Origin: Fictibacillus sp. b24
Lineage (GTDB): Bacteria > Bacillota > Bacilli > Bacillales > Fictibacillaceae
Reading direction: 5' to 3'
DNA length: 64,000 bases
Assembly: GCF_030348825.1 (NCBI RefSeq)
Contig: NZ_JAUCES010000005.1
Coordinates: 1,550,001-1,614,000, forward strand
The notes below the pieces were generated by a model. The model searched no databases, was not told the DNA's origin, and saw only the letters and a list, made by a program, of their open reading frames with translations. Of the stretch, positions 17,267 to 25,695 are shown piece by piece. The translations under genes were made by a program, and so were the position numbers. Every line of letters begins with the position of its first letter. The stretch's first letter is position 1.

Positions 17267-18103
17267 GTGGAAAAAGAAAACTGGTATTATATTGATTCTG
17301 GAAATTGCGAACCGGCAATAAATATGGCGATGGATGAAGCGCTTCTTACTTGGCACAGTGAAGGTAAAATCCCTCCCGTTATCCGCTTTTACGGGTGGGA
17401 TCCAGCGACACTATCCATCGGTTACTTTCAAAAAGTAGAAAAAGAGATTAACCTTGATGCGGTTAAAAAATATGATTTAGGCTTTGTTAGACGCCCAACT
17501 GGAGGACGCGGGGTTCTTCATGATCAGGAGTTGACATATAGTGTAATCGTATCTGAATCGCATAAGGATATGCCTCAAAGTGTAACAGAAGCTTATCGGG
17601 TAATCTCTGAAGGAATTAAAGAAGGATTTCAAGGTTTAGGTTTGGATGCTTACTTCGCTGTTCCAAAAACAGAAGAAGAGCGAGAAGGGTTGAAAAATCC
17701 TCGATCTGCCGTTTGTTTTGATGCCCCTTCCTGGTATGAGTTAGTCGTTGAAGGCAGAAAAGTGGCAGGAAGTGCTCAAACAAGGCAAAAAGGTGTGATT
17801 TTGCAGCATGGATCCATTTTGTTGGATCTAGATGAAGATAAACTCTTTGACCTTTTTAAATACTCAAGCGATCGACTGCGCGAGAGAATGCAGTCTGCTT
17901 TTAAAAAGAAGGCAGTTGCCATCAACTCATTGCTTTCAGACCCTGTAACGATTGAAGATGCAAAAATCGCCTTTAAAAAGGGTTTTGAAAACGGCTTGAA
18001 TATTAATCTTGTTCCATATACTCTTTCAAATGAGCAGTGGGCTGAAGTAGAACACATTGCTGAGACTCGCTATCGTAATGATGAATGGACATTTAGACGT
18101 TAA
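17267..18103 (+). CDS. lipM: octanoyltransferase LipM
   Basis: LipM transfers octanoyl from acyl carrier protein to the GcvH lipoyl domain, the first step of lipoate assembly in Firmicutes. The 278-aa product aligns from memory with B. subtilis LipM and keeps the catalytic cysteine at C150 ([10 protein letters not shown]), the [12 protein letters not shown] motif at 75–86, and the lysine-containing [11 protein letters not shown] segment. I choose GTG at 17267, downstream of GGGAGACG; an in-frame ATG lies at 17243 without a clear ribosome binding site. Its closeness to gcv genes and the presence of bkdB in the window fit its role in lipoylation. Confidence 0.93.
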   Translation: MEKENWYYIDSGNCEPAINMAMDEALLTWHSEGKIPPVIRFYGWDPATLSIGYFQKVEKEINLDAVKKYDLGFVRRPTGGRGVLHDQELTYSVIVSESHKDMPQSVTEAYRVISEGIKEGFQGLGLDAYFAVPKTEEEREGLKNPRSAVCFDAPSWYELVVEGRKVAGSAQTRQKGVILQHGSILLDLDEDKLFDLFKYSSDRLRERMQSAFKKKAVAINSLLSDPVTIEDAKIAFKKGFENGLNINLVPYTLSNEQWAEVEHIAETRYRNDEWTFRR

Positions 18104-18112
18104 TAACAGAAA

Positions 18113-18146
18113 AATCGAAACCTCCTTAGAGGTCTCGATTTTTTCT
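18113..18146 (+). terminator. intrinsic terminator of lipM
   Basis: AATCGA-ACCTC pairs with GAGGT-TCGATT around a CTTA tetraloop with one internal mismatch, and a TTTTTT tract follows. Confidence 0.85.
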
Positions 18147-18364
18147 TTTGGTAAAGTGTGTAAAAACATTAGAAGTCAAGATATTAATTTTTTTTGTGAT
18201 AGAGCAGGATTTTAAGAAAAACACGTGTTTTAAAGCTTTCTGTAACTTCCAATAAATACAAATCTAATTTTCAGCCAAATATTTAATAAAATCATAAAAA
18301 ATAGTGTGCAATCTTCAATTTGCTGTAATATCCTCATGATTTTAAGTTTGACAATTTTTTTTCT
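18147..18364. other. AT-rich intergenic leader upstream of nrdJ, no gene seen
   Basis: This stretch of about 220 nt is very AT-rich, with many stop codons in all frames. I looked for a cobalamin riboswitch, since the downstream enzyme needs B12, and saw none of its conserved boxes. An ACACGTGT-like palindrome (18220–18227) is the only small symmetric feature noticed. Confidence 0.5.
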
Positions 18365-18428
18365 TTGACACGAGGTTTACGTATATATAGTATAAGGGTA
18401 GAACTTATACATACAAGATATAGATATG
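18365..18428 (+). promoter_or_regulatory. nrdJ promoter region with possible NrdR-type boxes
   Basis: TTGACA at 18365–18370 is a consensus -35, with weaker -10 candidates TATAGT (18386–18391) and TAGTAT (18388–18393). The sequence ACGTATATATAGTATA (18379–18394) resembles an NrdR box (consensus ACACwATATATwGTGT), and a weaker second candidate lies at 18413–18428. Their centres are 34 nt apart, slightly more than the usual three helical turns, so NrdR control is only a suggestion. Confidence 0.45.
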
Positions 18429-18461
18429 CATCGTATGTGATTTTAATAGAGGAGGAGAAAT

Positions 18462-19901
18462 ATGGACACAGTCGCAACTGTTAAAAAGGGTATTGATATT
18501 GACGCTCTCAACAGTGATATAGCTCAGTTTCCACAAGTGCACCCCGTAACTTCTACAATGAAAACAACTCATAAAGGTGTTTCTCGATTGGTTATGCTCG
18601 ATCGCTACAGCTTTAAAGACACAGAAAAGAAAACGTTAAAACCGGGTGATTTTGTTGTTTTAACCGTAAAAGAAGATCCAAAGTTTCCAGCAAGAGGACT
18701 TGGATACATTCAATCGGTCAACTGGGATGACAAAAATGCCGTCGTACTCGTTGAAGACGAATTTAAAGCGGTGCTAGAAAAACCGGAAGAAGCCGAAACA
18801 GGCTTGATCACTCGTTCACTAGATGTAATGGACAAGCCCCTAGAAGTATTTTATGAGCAAATCGCTCTGAGAAATGCGACGGGCTTAGCATCTGTAGAAA
18901 CGACAGAAGAGAAGCGCCAAGAATCATTCGAGAAATTTTACAAAGAACTCTCTGAAATGAACTTTGTTCCTGCAGGACGTGTTTTATATGGAGCAGGTGC
19001 AGAAACGGATGTAACGTATTTCAACTGTTACGTGATGCCATATGTAAAAGATTCGCGTGAAGGCATCTCAGATCACCGTAAGCAAGTGATGGAGATCATG
19101 AGCAGAGGCGGCGGTGTAGGAACGAACGGATCTACTCTTCGACCGAAAAACGCACTCGCTAGAGGGGTAAACGGAAAATCATCAGGCTCTGTATCCTGGC
19201 TGGATGATATCGCGAAGCTGACGCACTTGGTTGAGCAGGGCGGAAGTCGCAGAGGGGCCCAGATGATCATGCTGGCGGACTGGCACCCTGACATTATTGA
19301 TTTCATTATTTCAAAAATGCAAAATCCTAGAATTTTGCGTTACTTAATTGAAAATACAAATGACGAAAAAATTAAACAAGTTGCACAAGATAAATTAAAA
19401 TTCACACCACTGACACCAGCTCAAAAAGCGATGTACGAAGGGATTCTAAGATATAAGGATATCCCAGGTACAGGTGGATTTGACTCAGACGTATTACGCG
19501 ATGCTGAAACAATGCTTCGCGATGGTGGGACTTACAGTGTTCATAATTCTGAGTTCTTAACTGGAGCGAATATCTCAGTTACGATCACTAAAGAATTTAT
19601 GGAAGCAGTAGAAAGTGACACTGAGTATCTATTACGCTTTCCAAGTGTTGAGGCATACACGCCTGAAGAGATGGAAGCCTACAACAACGAGTGGCATGAG
19701 GTCGGAGATGTTAGGGTTTGGGAAGAGAAAGGCTATGGTATTCGAGTATACAAACGCATCCAAGCTCGTGAACTTTGGAACCTGATCAATATTTGTGCCA
19801 CATACTCAGCTGAGCCAGGAATTTTCTTTATTGATAACGCCAATGACATGACAAACGCTACAGCATATGGACAAAAAGTTGTAGCTACGAATCCGTGTGG
19901 T
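18462..19901 (+). CDS. nrdJ: adenosylcobalamin-dependent ribonucleotide reductase NrdJ, exon 1
   Basis: Exon 1 encodes residues 1–480 of a class II ribonucleotide reductase, which reduces ribonucleotides to deoxyribonucleotides with a B12-derived radical. It contains an N-terminal extension of about 100 aa, the substrate-site region (FVPAGRVLYGAG, VGTNGSTLRPKN) with the first redox cysteine in YFNCYVMP, and the start of the active-site finger loop. It ends in N477-P478-C479-G480, where C479 is the predicted thiyl-radical cysteine. The frame then meets a TGA after three intron-encoded residues (KVA). The intact enzyme of about 853 aa requires joining to 20192–21313. An AGAGGAGGAG site precedes the ATG. 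Confidence 0.93.
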
Positions 19902-20191
19902 AAGGTGGCTTGATTTGCCTCACGTTAAAAACTGCGGAACTAAGCGGGAAGGGTGAGAATCCTAATCCGAACCGAAGACTGAGTGTAAAAGTTCAGTCAG
20001 GGGCAACGCATAGGGGATGAAACTGAGCAATTCAGAATATAATTCTCCCACGAGGCCGCAGCACTATTATAAAAATAGTGAAAAGATATGCTGAGCTGGA
20101 CCAGAAACGACTGGTCGTACCTTAACTAGGGATGAGGGAAACGAACCTCCAGAAACAAAGGATAAAAAGCCTTTGTGATAACAAAAAACTG
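19902..20191 (+). ncRNA. putative group I self-splicing intron in nrdJ (290 nt, no endonuclease)
   Basis: The insert splits the catalytic motif between G480 (GGT) and E481 (GAA), and removing exactly 290 nt restores NPCG-EQPLAPYSVCNL. The 5' exon ends in U and the intron in G, the group I rule. A P1 helix forms between exon CGUGUGGU and the internal guide GCCUCACG with a U·G wobble at the splice site and one U·U mismatch. A P5-like helix, CUAAGCG with CGCAUAG, resembles known bacterial group I introns, CUGCGG/CCGCAG can pair (P3 or P4), and AAAAGAUAUGCUG resembles the J8/7–P7 (S) element. P9-like hairpins GACCAG/CUGGUC and CAAAGG/CCUUUG follow. I could not thread the whole P3–P8 core by eye. 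No open frame for a homing endonuclease is present. Confidence 0.82.
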
Positions 20192-21313
20192 GAACAACCA
20201 CTTGCACCATACAGTGTCTGCAACCTTGCTGCTGTAAACCTTGGCAACATGGCAGACAAAGAAAACAAAACAGTCGATTTTGAAAAGCTGAAACAAACGG
20301 TTGAAGTTGGCGTACGCATGCAAGACAACGTTATTGATGCAACACCATACTTCTTGGAACCAAACCGCGTTCAAGCGTTAGGTGAGCGTCGTGTGGGATT
20401 AGGAGTAATGGGACTTCATGACCTTCTTATCTATTGTGAAACAGTATATGGATCAGAAGAAGGAAACCAACTTGTAGACAAGATCTTTGAAACGATAGCT
20501 GTTACGGCTTACCGCACTTCAATCGAACTTGCAAAAGAGAAGGGTAGCTTCCCGTTCTTAGAAGGTGCATCAGAAACGGAAACTGAAACGCTAAGAAATC
20601 GTTTTATTGAAACAGGTTACATGAAAAAGCTTACGGAAGATGTTCGTGAAGATATCTTAAAATACGGCATTCGTAACTCTCACTTGTTAACAGTCGCGCC
20701 AACTGGATCCACAGGAACCATGGTTGGAGTATCAACTGGCCTTGAGCCATACTTCTCATTCTCCTACTTCCGAAGCGGTCGTTTAGGGAAGTTTATTGAA
20801 GTAAAAGCGGATATTGTAAAAGAATATTTGGACTGCAATCCTGATGCAAACGAGAACGAGCTTCCTGAGTGGTTTGTTGCCGCGATGGAGCTTGCACCAG
20901 AAGCGCATGCAGATACACAATGTGTGATCCAGCGCTGGGTAGACAGCTCGATCTCTAAAACGGTTAACGCGCCAAAAGGATACACGGTTGATCAAGTTCA
21001 AAAGGTTTACGAACGTCTTTACAAGGGCGGAGCGAAAGGCGGAACAGTTTACGTTGACGGAAGCCGTGACTCACAAGTTCTTACACTAAAAGCAGAAGAG
21101 ACATTTGAACAGACCGAAATCGATCTTGGTATGGAAGAAGAAAAAAGCAAAGTCGTTATTTTAGATACGATTACAGATCTTCGTTCAACAGATGTAACAA
21201 TCGGAAACGAAGTAGGCAATACTTGCCCAGTTTGCCGAAAAGGAAAGGTAAAAGAAATCGGCGGCTGCAATACATGTACAAATTGTAATGCACAATTAAA
21301 ATGCGGACTTTAA
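20192..21313 (+). CDS. nrdJ: adenosylcobalamin-dependent ribonucleotide reductase NrdJ, exon 2
   Basis: Exon 2 encodes the remaining 373 residues, starting with the catalytic glutamate E481 (EQPLAPYSVCNLAAVNLGN). It includes the phosphate-binding loop TVAPTGSTGTM and the C-terminal cysteine-rich tail (CPVCRKG…CNTCTNCNAQLKCGL) that relays electrons from thioredoxin or binds zinc. An open frame extends upstream to an ATG at 20132, but those residues are intron sequence and unlike any NrdJ, so it should not be annotated as a separate gene. Codon use is the same as in exon 1. This is the only reductase in the window. Confidence 0.93.
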   Translation, partial: EQPLAPYSVCNLAAVNLGNMADKENKTVDFEKLKQTVEVGVRMQDNVIDATPYFLEPNRVQALGERRVGLGVMGLHDLLIYCETVYGSEEGNQLVDKIFETIAVTAYRTSIELAKEKGSFPFLEGASETETETLRNRFIETGYMKKLTEDVREDILKYGIRNSHLLTVAPTGSTGTMVGVSTGLEPYFSFSYFRSGRLGKFIEVKADIVKEYLDCNPDANENELPEWFVAAMELAPEAHADTQCVIQRWVDSSISKTVNAPKGYTVDQVQKVYERLYKGGAKGGTVYVDGSRDSQVLTLKAEETFEQTEIDLGMEEEKSKVVILDTITDLRSTDVTIGNEVGNTCPVCRKGKVKEIGGCNTCTNCNAQLKCGL

Positions 21314-21324
21314 AATTTGCACGG

Positions 21325-21356
21325 GGAAGGAACTGGAAATGTTCCTTCCTTTTTCT
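21325..21356 (+). terminator. intrinsic terminator of nrdJ
   Basis: GGAAGGAAC (21325–21333) pairs with GTTCCTTCC (21341–21349) around a 7-nt loop, followed by TTTTTC. Confidence 0.85.
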
Positions 21357-21418
21357 TTTGGACCGAATAGCACATACTAACTCCATCATTTGTGAAAAAA
21401 ATTGTGGGGTGTAGTGCT

Positions 21419-22456
21419 ATGGCTGGTGCCAATAAACCGTTTATGCCGCAGTTGATCTATTTTGAACCGCGTGCACTTGAATATCCGTTAGGAAAAGAAC
21501 TGTTCGACCGATTCAGCAAGTTGGAAGTGGAGATCAGAGAAACGACTTCGCATAATCAAATCCGTGATCTGCCAGGTGACAATGATTTTCAAAAGTATAG
21601 AACCGCAAAATCAACGCTTGTAGTCGGAATCAGAAAGACTTTGAAGTTTGATTCGTCCAAGCCTTCTGCAGAATACGCAATTCCTTTAGCGACGGGATGC
21701 ATGGGTCATTGTCATTATTGTTACTTACAGACGACTCTTGGCAGTAAGCCTTATTTACGAACATATGTGAACACGGATGAAATCTTTGCTCAAGCCGAAA
21801 AGTATATGCAAGAGCGAGCACCTGAAGTTACTCGCTTTGAAGCATCATGTACATCAGATATCGTTGGAATTGATCATTTAACACATAATTTAAAAAGAGC
21901 GATTGAATTTTTTGGTGCAACCGACTTAGGCAGACTTCGTTTTACGACAAAGTACCATCATGTTGATCACTTACTCGATGCTAAACATCAAGGAAGAACA
22001 CGATTTCGATTTAGTGTGAATTCGAATTATGTAATTAAAAACTTCGAACTCGGCACTAGTCCGCTCGAAGAACGTATTAATGCAGCTATACGAGTAGCGG
22101 AAGCTGGATACCCGTTAGGATTTATTGTGGCTCCACTTTATCTTCATAAAGACTGGGAAGAAGGATATAAAGAGCTTTTTGACATTTTAGAAGCGAAAAT
22201 TCCGAAGCATTTAACAAACGACCTGACGTTTGAACTTATACAACACCGTTTTACGAAACCTGCAAAACGAGTTATTGAAAAAAACTATCCTAAATCTAAG
22301 CTTGAAATGAACGAAGAAGAGCGTAAATACAAGTGGGGACGTTATGGAATCGGTAAATATGTCTATCAAGATGATCAAGCAACAAGATTGCGGGAAACCG
22401 TTGAAAATTACATTCATACGATGTTTCCTTCAGCAAAGATCGAGTATTTTACGTGA
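21419..22456 (+). CDS. splB: spore photoproduct lyase
   Basis: SplB is a radical-SAM enzyme that repairs 5-thyminyl-5,6-dihydrothymine in germinating spores. The 345-aa product has the iron–sulfur motif CMGHCHYC with cysteines at 94, 98 and 101, and the FEASCTSDIVG motif that carries the conserved extra cysteine. I choose the ATG at 21419, with GTGGGGTG upstream; a GTG at 21392 would add 9 residues. CATACTA at 21373–21379 matches a sigma-G -10 element, though a matching -35 is not clear. In B. subtilis splB is made in the forespore. Confidence 0.95.
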   Translation: MAGANKPFMPQLIYFEPRALEYPLGKELFDRFSKLEVEIRETTSHNQIRDLPGDNDFQKYRTAKSTLVVGIRKTLKFDSSKPSAEYAIPLATGCMGHCHYCYLQTTLGSKPYLRTYVNTDEIFAQAEKYMQERAPEVTRFEASCTSDIVGIDHLTHNLKRAIEFFGATDLGRLRFTTKYHHVDHLLDAKHQGRTRFRFSVNSNYVIKNFELGTSPLEERINAAIRVAEAGYPLGFIVAPLYLHKDWEEGYKELFDILEAKIPKHLTNDLTFELIQHRFTKPAKRVIEKNYPKSKLEMNEEERKYKWGRYGIGKYVYQDDQATRLRETVENYIHTMFPSAKIEYFT

Positions 22457-22477
22457 TGGAGTAGTTAATAGGTTCCC

Positions 22478-22506
22478 TTGTCACGCTCACCATTCTATAG
22501 TATCCT
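22478..22506 (+). promoter_or_regulatory. sigma-A-type promoter of mntR
   Basis: TTGTCA (22478–22483) and TATCCT (22501–22506) are separated by exactly 17 nt, about 45 nt upstream of the mntR start. Confidence 0.55.
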
Positions 22507-22550
22507 TTTTATAGAGACCAAGCTGGTTTAGTATATAGGGAGGGAACATT

Positions 22551-22985
22551 TTGCCGCCAACCCCAAGTATGGAAGACTATATAGAACGCATTTACGCCTT
22601 AATCGAAGAGAAAGGCTATGCCAGGGTATCAGATCTTGCTGAAAACCTAGAAGTGCATCCCTCTTCTGTGACCAAGATGATTCAGAAACTCGACAAAGGC
22701 AAGTATGTCGTTTATGAAAAATACAGAGGATTCGTTTTAACGCCTAACGGTAAAAAGCTAGGTAAGCGATTAGTTTACAGACATGAATTACTTGAAGAAT
22801 TTTTAAAGGTTATCGGTGTAGACCAAGAAAACATCTATCAAGATGTTGAGGGGATCGAGCATCACTTAAGCTGGAACGCGATAGACCGAATTGGAGATCT
22901 TGTGCAGTTCTTTGAGGAAGACGAGAGCCGACTAAAGCAATTACGAGAAGTACAAGCGAAGAATGAAGAACAAGAACAATCATAA
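22551..22985 (+). CDS. mntR: manganese-responsive repressor MntR (DtxR family)
   Basis: MntR represses manganese uptake genes when Mn(II) is bound. The 144-aa product has the winged helix-turn-helix (residues 22–65, [22 protein letters not shown]) and the complete metal site: D9, E12, H78, E100, E103 and H104 correspond to D8, E11, H77, E99, E102 and H103 of B. subtilis, shifted by one residue. Translation starts at TTG with a GGGAGGG ribosome binding site. The DtxR SH3-like domain is absent, as normal for MntR. Confidence 0.95.
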   Translation: MPPTPSMEDYIERIYALIEEKGYARVSDLAENLEVHPSSVTKMIQKLDKGKYVVYEKYRGFVLTPNGKKLGKRLVYRHELLEEFLKVIGVDQENIYQDVEGIEHHLSWNAIDRIGDLVQFFEEDESRLKQLREVQAKNEEQEQS

Positions 22986-23034
22986 TTTATATGGTTGTTT
23001 TTTTGTGCGCCTACTACAGGTTTATAGCTGGCAA

Positions 23035-23160
23035 GCGGACAGTAAATTGTAAGAAGTGGACAGTAAAACGTGAAAAGCGGCCAGTATTTTTCTAAAAGTG
23101 GACAGTAAATTGAGAAAACCCGACAGTATTTTTGAAATATGGACGGTAAAGGTTATTATA
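23035..23160 (+). repeat. degenerate tandem array, six 21-nt units, motif GTGGACAGTAAA
   Basis: Six contiguous units of exactly 21 nt start at 23035, 23056, 23077, 23098, 23119 and 23140. The core G(T/C)GGACAGTA is shared by most units and followed by a variable A/T-rich half ending in GAAAA or similar. There are no unique spacers, so it is not a CRISPR array. It lies between mntR and the patatin-like gene. Confidence 0.85.
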
Positions 23161-23232
23161 TAAATTTTATTTTCATAAATCGGTAATATGGGACATCTTC
23201 TGCTGATTAGGATAGTAGTGGAGGAGATGTTT

Positions 23233-24171
23233 ATGCGGATTGATGGTGTTTTTTCTGGTGGAGGCATCAAGGCACTTTCTTTGATTGGAGCTGTTGAAGC
23301 GGCTGAAAATCGGGGGCTTACTTTTGAGAGGGTAGCTGGAACGAGTGCGGGTGCGTTGATGGCAGCTTTAATTAAGGCGGGTTATTCGGCAGGAGAAATG
23401 AAAGAGCTCATTGATCAATTGGACTTTCGAAAATTTCTTGATACGAGTAAAACCATTGTGCCTATTCCTTTTATGAACTGGTTAAAGTTATATTGGAAAC
23501 TAGGATTGTTTAAAGGGGATTATTTGGAAAACTGGGTGGCGTCCCTTTTAGCTGCAAGGGGAATTGTTACGTTTGCGGATATTCCTTATGGAAGCTTAAA
23601 GATTATTGCCTCTGATATTACAAGAGGAAGATTGATTGTTTTGCCAGACGATTTAGAAGAATATGGGCTGCTGCCTGAACGTTTTCCTATTGCTCGAGCA
23701 GTAAGAATGAGCTGCAGCCTGCCTTATTTTTTTTATCCCATTAAGTTGTTTAATCGAGTTGGACAGAAAAGCTATATTGTTGATGGAGGAGTGCTTAGCA
23801 ACTTTCCGATGTGGCTGTTCCAAAGAAGAGATCGCGTTCCAATCCGCCCTGTATTAGGGTTTCAGTTAAGTTCGTATATTAATGATCATATACCAACACA
23901 TAATGTGAAGAATGCCGTACAGTTGTTTAAAGCCTTATTTGAGACGATGATGCAAGCACACGATAACCGTTATATTGATTCACACGATGCAAGAGATATA
24001 ATATTTATGCCGGTTAAACATGTTTCGGTAATAGATTTCCAGCTTTCGTCAGAAGCAAAAAATGAATTATATACATTCGGTCATGACCGAGCAGAGCACT
24101 TTTTGCAAAACTGGATTACAGGTAAGAGGTATCCTCATCCAGCGCATCCATCATACAAAAATCGAGCCTAA
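23233..24171 (+). CDS. yqhO: patatin-like phospholipase, YqhO-like
   Basis: The 312-aa protein is a patatin-family acyl hydrolase. The oxyanion motif GGGIKA is at residues 9–14, the nucleophile elbow GTSAG at 36–40 (S38), and the catalytic aspartate lies in VDGGVLSNFP near residue 197. No signal peptide is present, so it should be cytosolic or membrane-peripheral. I choose the ATG at 23233, with GTGGAGGAG upstream; the in-frame extension to 23188 is unlikely. Substrate is unknown. The stop codon lies in the 5' arm of the terminator. Confidence 0.9.
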   Translation: MRIDGVFSGGGIKALSLIGAVEAAENRGLTFERVAGTSAGALMAALIKAGYSAGEMKELIDQLDFRKFLDTSKTIVPIPFMNWLKLYWKLGLFKGDYLENWVASLLAARGIVTFADIPYGSLKIIASDITRGRLIVLPDDLEEYGLLPERFPIARAVRMSCSLPYFFYPIKLFNRVGQKSYIVDGGVLSNFPMWLFQRRDRVPIRPVLGFQLSSYINDHIPTHNVKNAVQLFKALFETMMQAHDNRYIDSHDARDIIFMPVKHVSVIDFQLSSEAKNELYTFGHDRAEHFLQNWITGKRYPHPAHPSYKNRA

Positions 24172-24198
24172 TCCTAAAAGGAGGCTCGATTTTTTTTC
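24157..24198 (+). terminator. intrinsic terminator, bidirectional
   Basis: AAATCGAGCC pairs with GGCTCGATTT and a T-run follows. The left arm begins inside the last codons of the patatin-like gene, and the structure also serves the convergent minus-strand gene. Confidence 0.85.
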
Positions 24199-24545
24199 TT
24201 GTTCTTTTTACCTTCGATTACGGTTAAATGATGTTCACGTGTTCTCTTTTTCTGAGCGGAACTTTTTGCAGCCTTTTTGTTAGGAAACAGCGGAGATGCT
24301 TTCGGCGGTTTCTGATTGGAGCCATACCGCTTTTGCGACTGTTTGACTGCTTTTCTATATTTGCCGTTTACACCCGATGAGGTTCTCCGAAAGATAAAGT
24401 AAAACACGGCGACCACTGCTGCTCCGATCAGAATGGTTGTAAATAATTGGCGAGGTGAAGTGATCAATTGATAAAGAATTCCTACAACAGCCAGTGAAAT
24501 AACGAACCAAATGATGGGATGCAATTTTCTGCTATTCTGTTGCAA
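24174..24545 (-). CDS. yqhP: SA1362/YqhP-like membrane protein
   Basis: The product of about 123 aa has two hydrophobic helices near its N terminus (IIWFVISLAVVGILYQLI and FTTILIGAAVVAVFYFIF) followed by a strongly basic tail rich in lysine. I choose a TTG start at 24545 because AAGGAGG lies 8 nt upstream; longer in-frame extensions run into yqhQ. The location beside yqhQ and the architecture suit YqhP of the SA1362 family. Function is unknown. Confidence 0.72.
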   Translation of the reverse strand: MQQNSRKLHPIIWFVISLAVVGILYQLITSPRQLFTTILIGAAVVAVFYFIFRRTSSGVNGKYRKAVKQSQKRYGSNQKPPKASPLFPNKKAAKSSAQKKRTREHHLTVIEGKKNKKKNRASF

Positions 24546-24564
24546 CAGGTTCACCTCCTTATGA

Positions 24565-25509
24565 TTAAACGATTTGACTAGCGTTTTTTTCACTTTCATA
24601 GGATGCGTCACGACGTAACATTTCATTAAAAGAAAGAATAGAAACTTCTATTTGTTTTTCATCAGGTTCTTTTGTTGTTAATAACTGAAGCCATAGTCCC
24701 GGGTATCCGAGGTAACGGAGAACAGGAACATCTCTTAATTTATTCGTAAATTGTAATACTTCAAAAGATACCCCTAAAACGACAGGAATAAGCGCAAGTC
24801 TGCATAAAATTCTTAGCCAAAGCGGATCAGATGGGAAGAAGTAATAGATAAACATTCCTACGATTACGGTAAATAAGATAAAACTGCTGCCGCAACGGTA
24901 ATGAAGTCTAGAATGGCGTTTCACGTTTTCAATCGTTAGTTCATCGCCTGCTTCGTAAGTATTGATGACTTTGTGTTCTGCACCATGATACATAAATACC
25001 CTTTTAATCGCTGGTGTCAACGATACAAAATAGATGTAGCTTAATAAAAAGATAAACTTGAATAAACCTTCTAGAAGATTTTGACCTAGGTGTCCAGGTA
25101 CGATAAAGCGAAATGCTTCTGCTAAAAACACAGGTACAAGTGTAAATACAAACTTACCAAATAGAAAAGATAGAACACCGATAATCGCTAAAGAAAAGAA
25201 AAAGGCAAATTTAGATGGTTTTTCTTCTTCTACTTTCTCTTCTTCACCAGGTTCTACACCGAACCGTTCAGCTGAAAAGTTTAAGTGCTGTGTGCCATTC
25301 ATGCTCGCTTCGATTATCGCTATAAATCCTCGTAAAAAAGGAATCTTCTTTAATTTAGTTAAAACAGGAGAAGGTTTCTTTTTCAGTTCGAAATACTCGA
25401 TGGAATCATCGTTTCTCCGTATTGCCGTAACGTATGTGTGCTTACCGGCAAACATAACCCCTTCAAGTACGGCTTGACCGCCGTATGCGGGCTTTTTCTC
25501 TTTTGTCAT
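24565..25509 (-). CDS. yqhQ: DUF1385 membrane protein YqhQ
   Basis: The 314-aa protein begins MTKEKKPAYGGQAVLEGVM, the typical DUF1385 N terminus. It then shows several transmembrane helices (around 110–130, 145–180, 205–250) and the conserved motif YHGAEHKVINTYE followed by RHSRLHYRCGSSF. I choose the ATG at 25509, since residues upstream of it look unrelated. Conserved histidine, cysteine and glutamate residues hint at metal binding, but the role is not established. It is encoded on the minus strand together with yqhP. Confidence 0.88.
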   Translation of the reverse strand: MTKEKKPAYGGQAVLEGVMFAGKHTYVTAIRRNDDSIEYFELKKKPSPVLTKLKKIPFLRGFIAIIEASMNGTQHLNFSAERFGVEPGEEEKVEEEKPSKFAFFFSLAIIGVLSFLFGKFVFTLVPVFLAEAFRFIVPGHLGQNLLEGLFKFIFLLSYIYFVSLTPAIKRVFMYHGAEHKVINTYEAGDELTIENVKRHSRLHYRCGSSFILFTVIVGMFIYYFFPSDPLWLRILCRLALIPVVLGVSFEVLQFTNKLRDVPVLRYLGYPGLWLQLLTTKEPDEKQIEVSILSFNEMLRRDASYESEKNASQIV

Positions 25510-25695
25510 GTTGAACCCCCAGCCTAAAGTTTTGTAGGTACTTTCTATTCTACAGTAAAGCTGGATATTCCTCCACATGGGATGATTGTATTTTTCCCAT
25601 TTTATACATGTTTTACACGGATTATGATTGATGAATGTTGAGAAGTTTGGGCGTTAATTTTGTGGACATACTAGAAATGTTGGAGGTGGTCGTAT

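Noticed and set aside
18147-18461. Cobalamin riboswitch upstream of B12-dependent nrdJ
   Set aside because: I searched for the conserved B12-box and the multi-branch core and saw only AT-rich sequence.
20132-20191. ATG-initiated open frame as the start of a separate reductase gene
   Set aside because: The first 20 codons are intron sequence unlike any NrdJ, and the reading frame becomes recognisable exactly at the inferred 3' splice site.
19902-20191. Intein or group II intron as explanation for the nrdJ interruption
   Set aside because: An intein would be in frame and much longer, but here stop codons occur at once. A group II intron should begin GUGYG and have a domain V hairpin near the 3' end, which I do not see.
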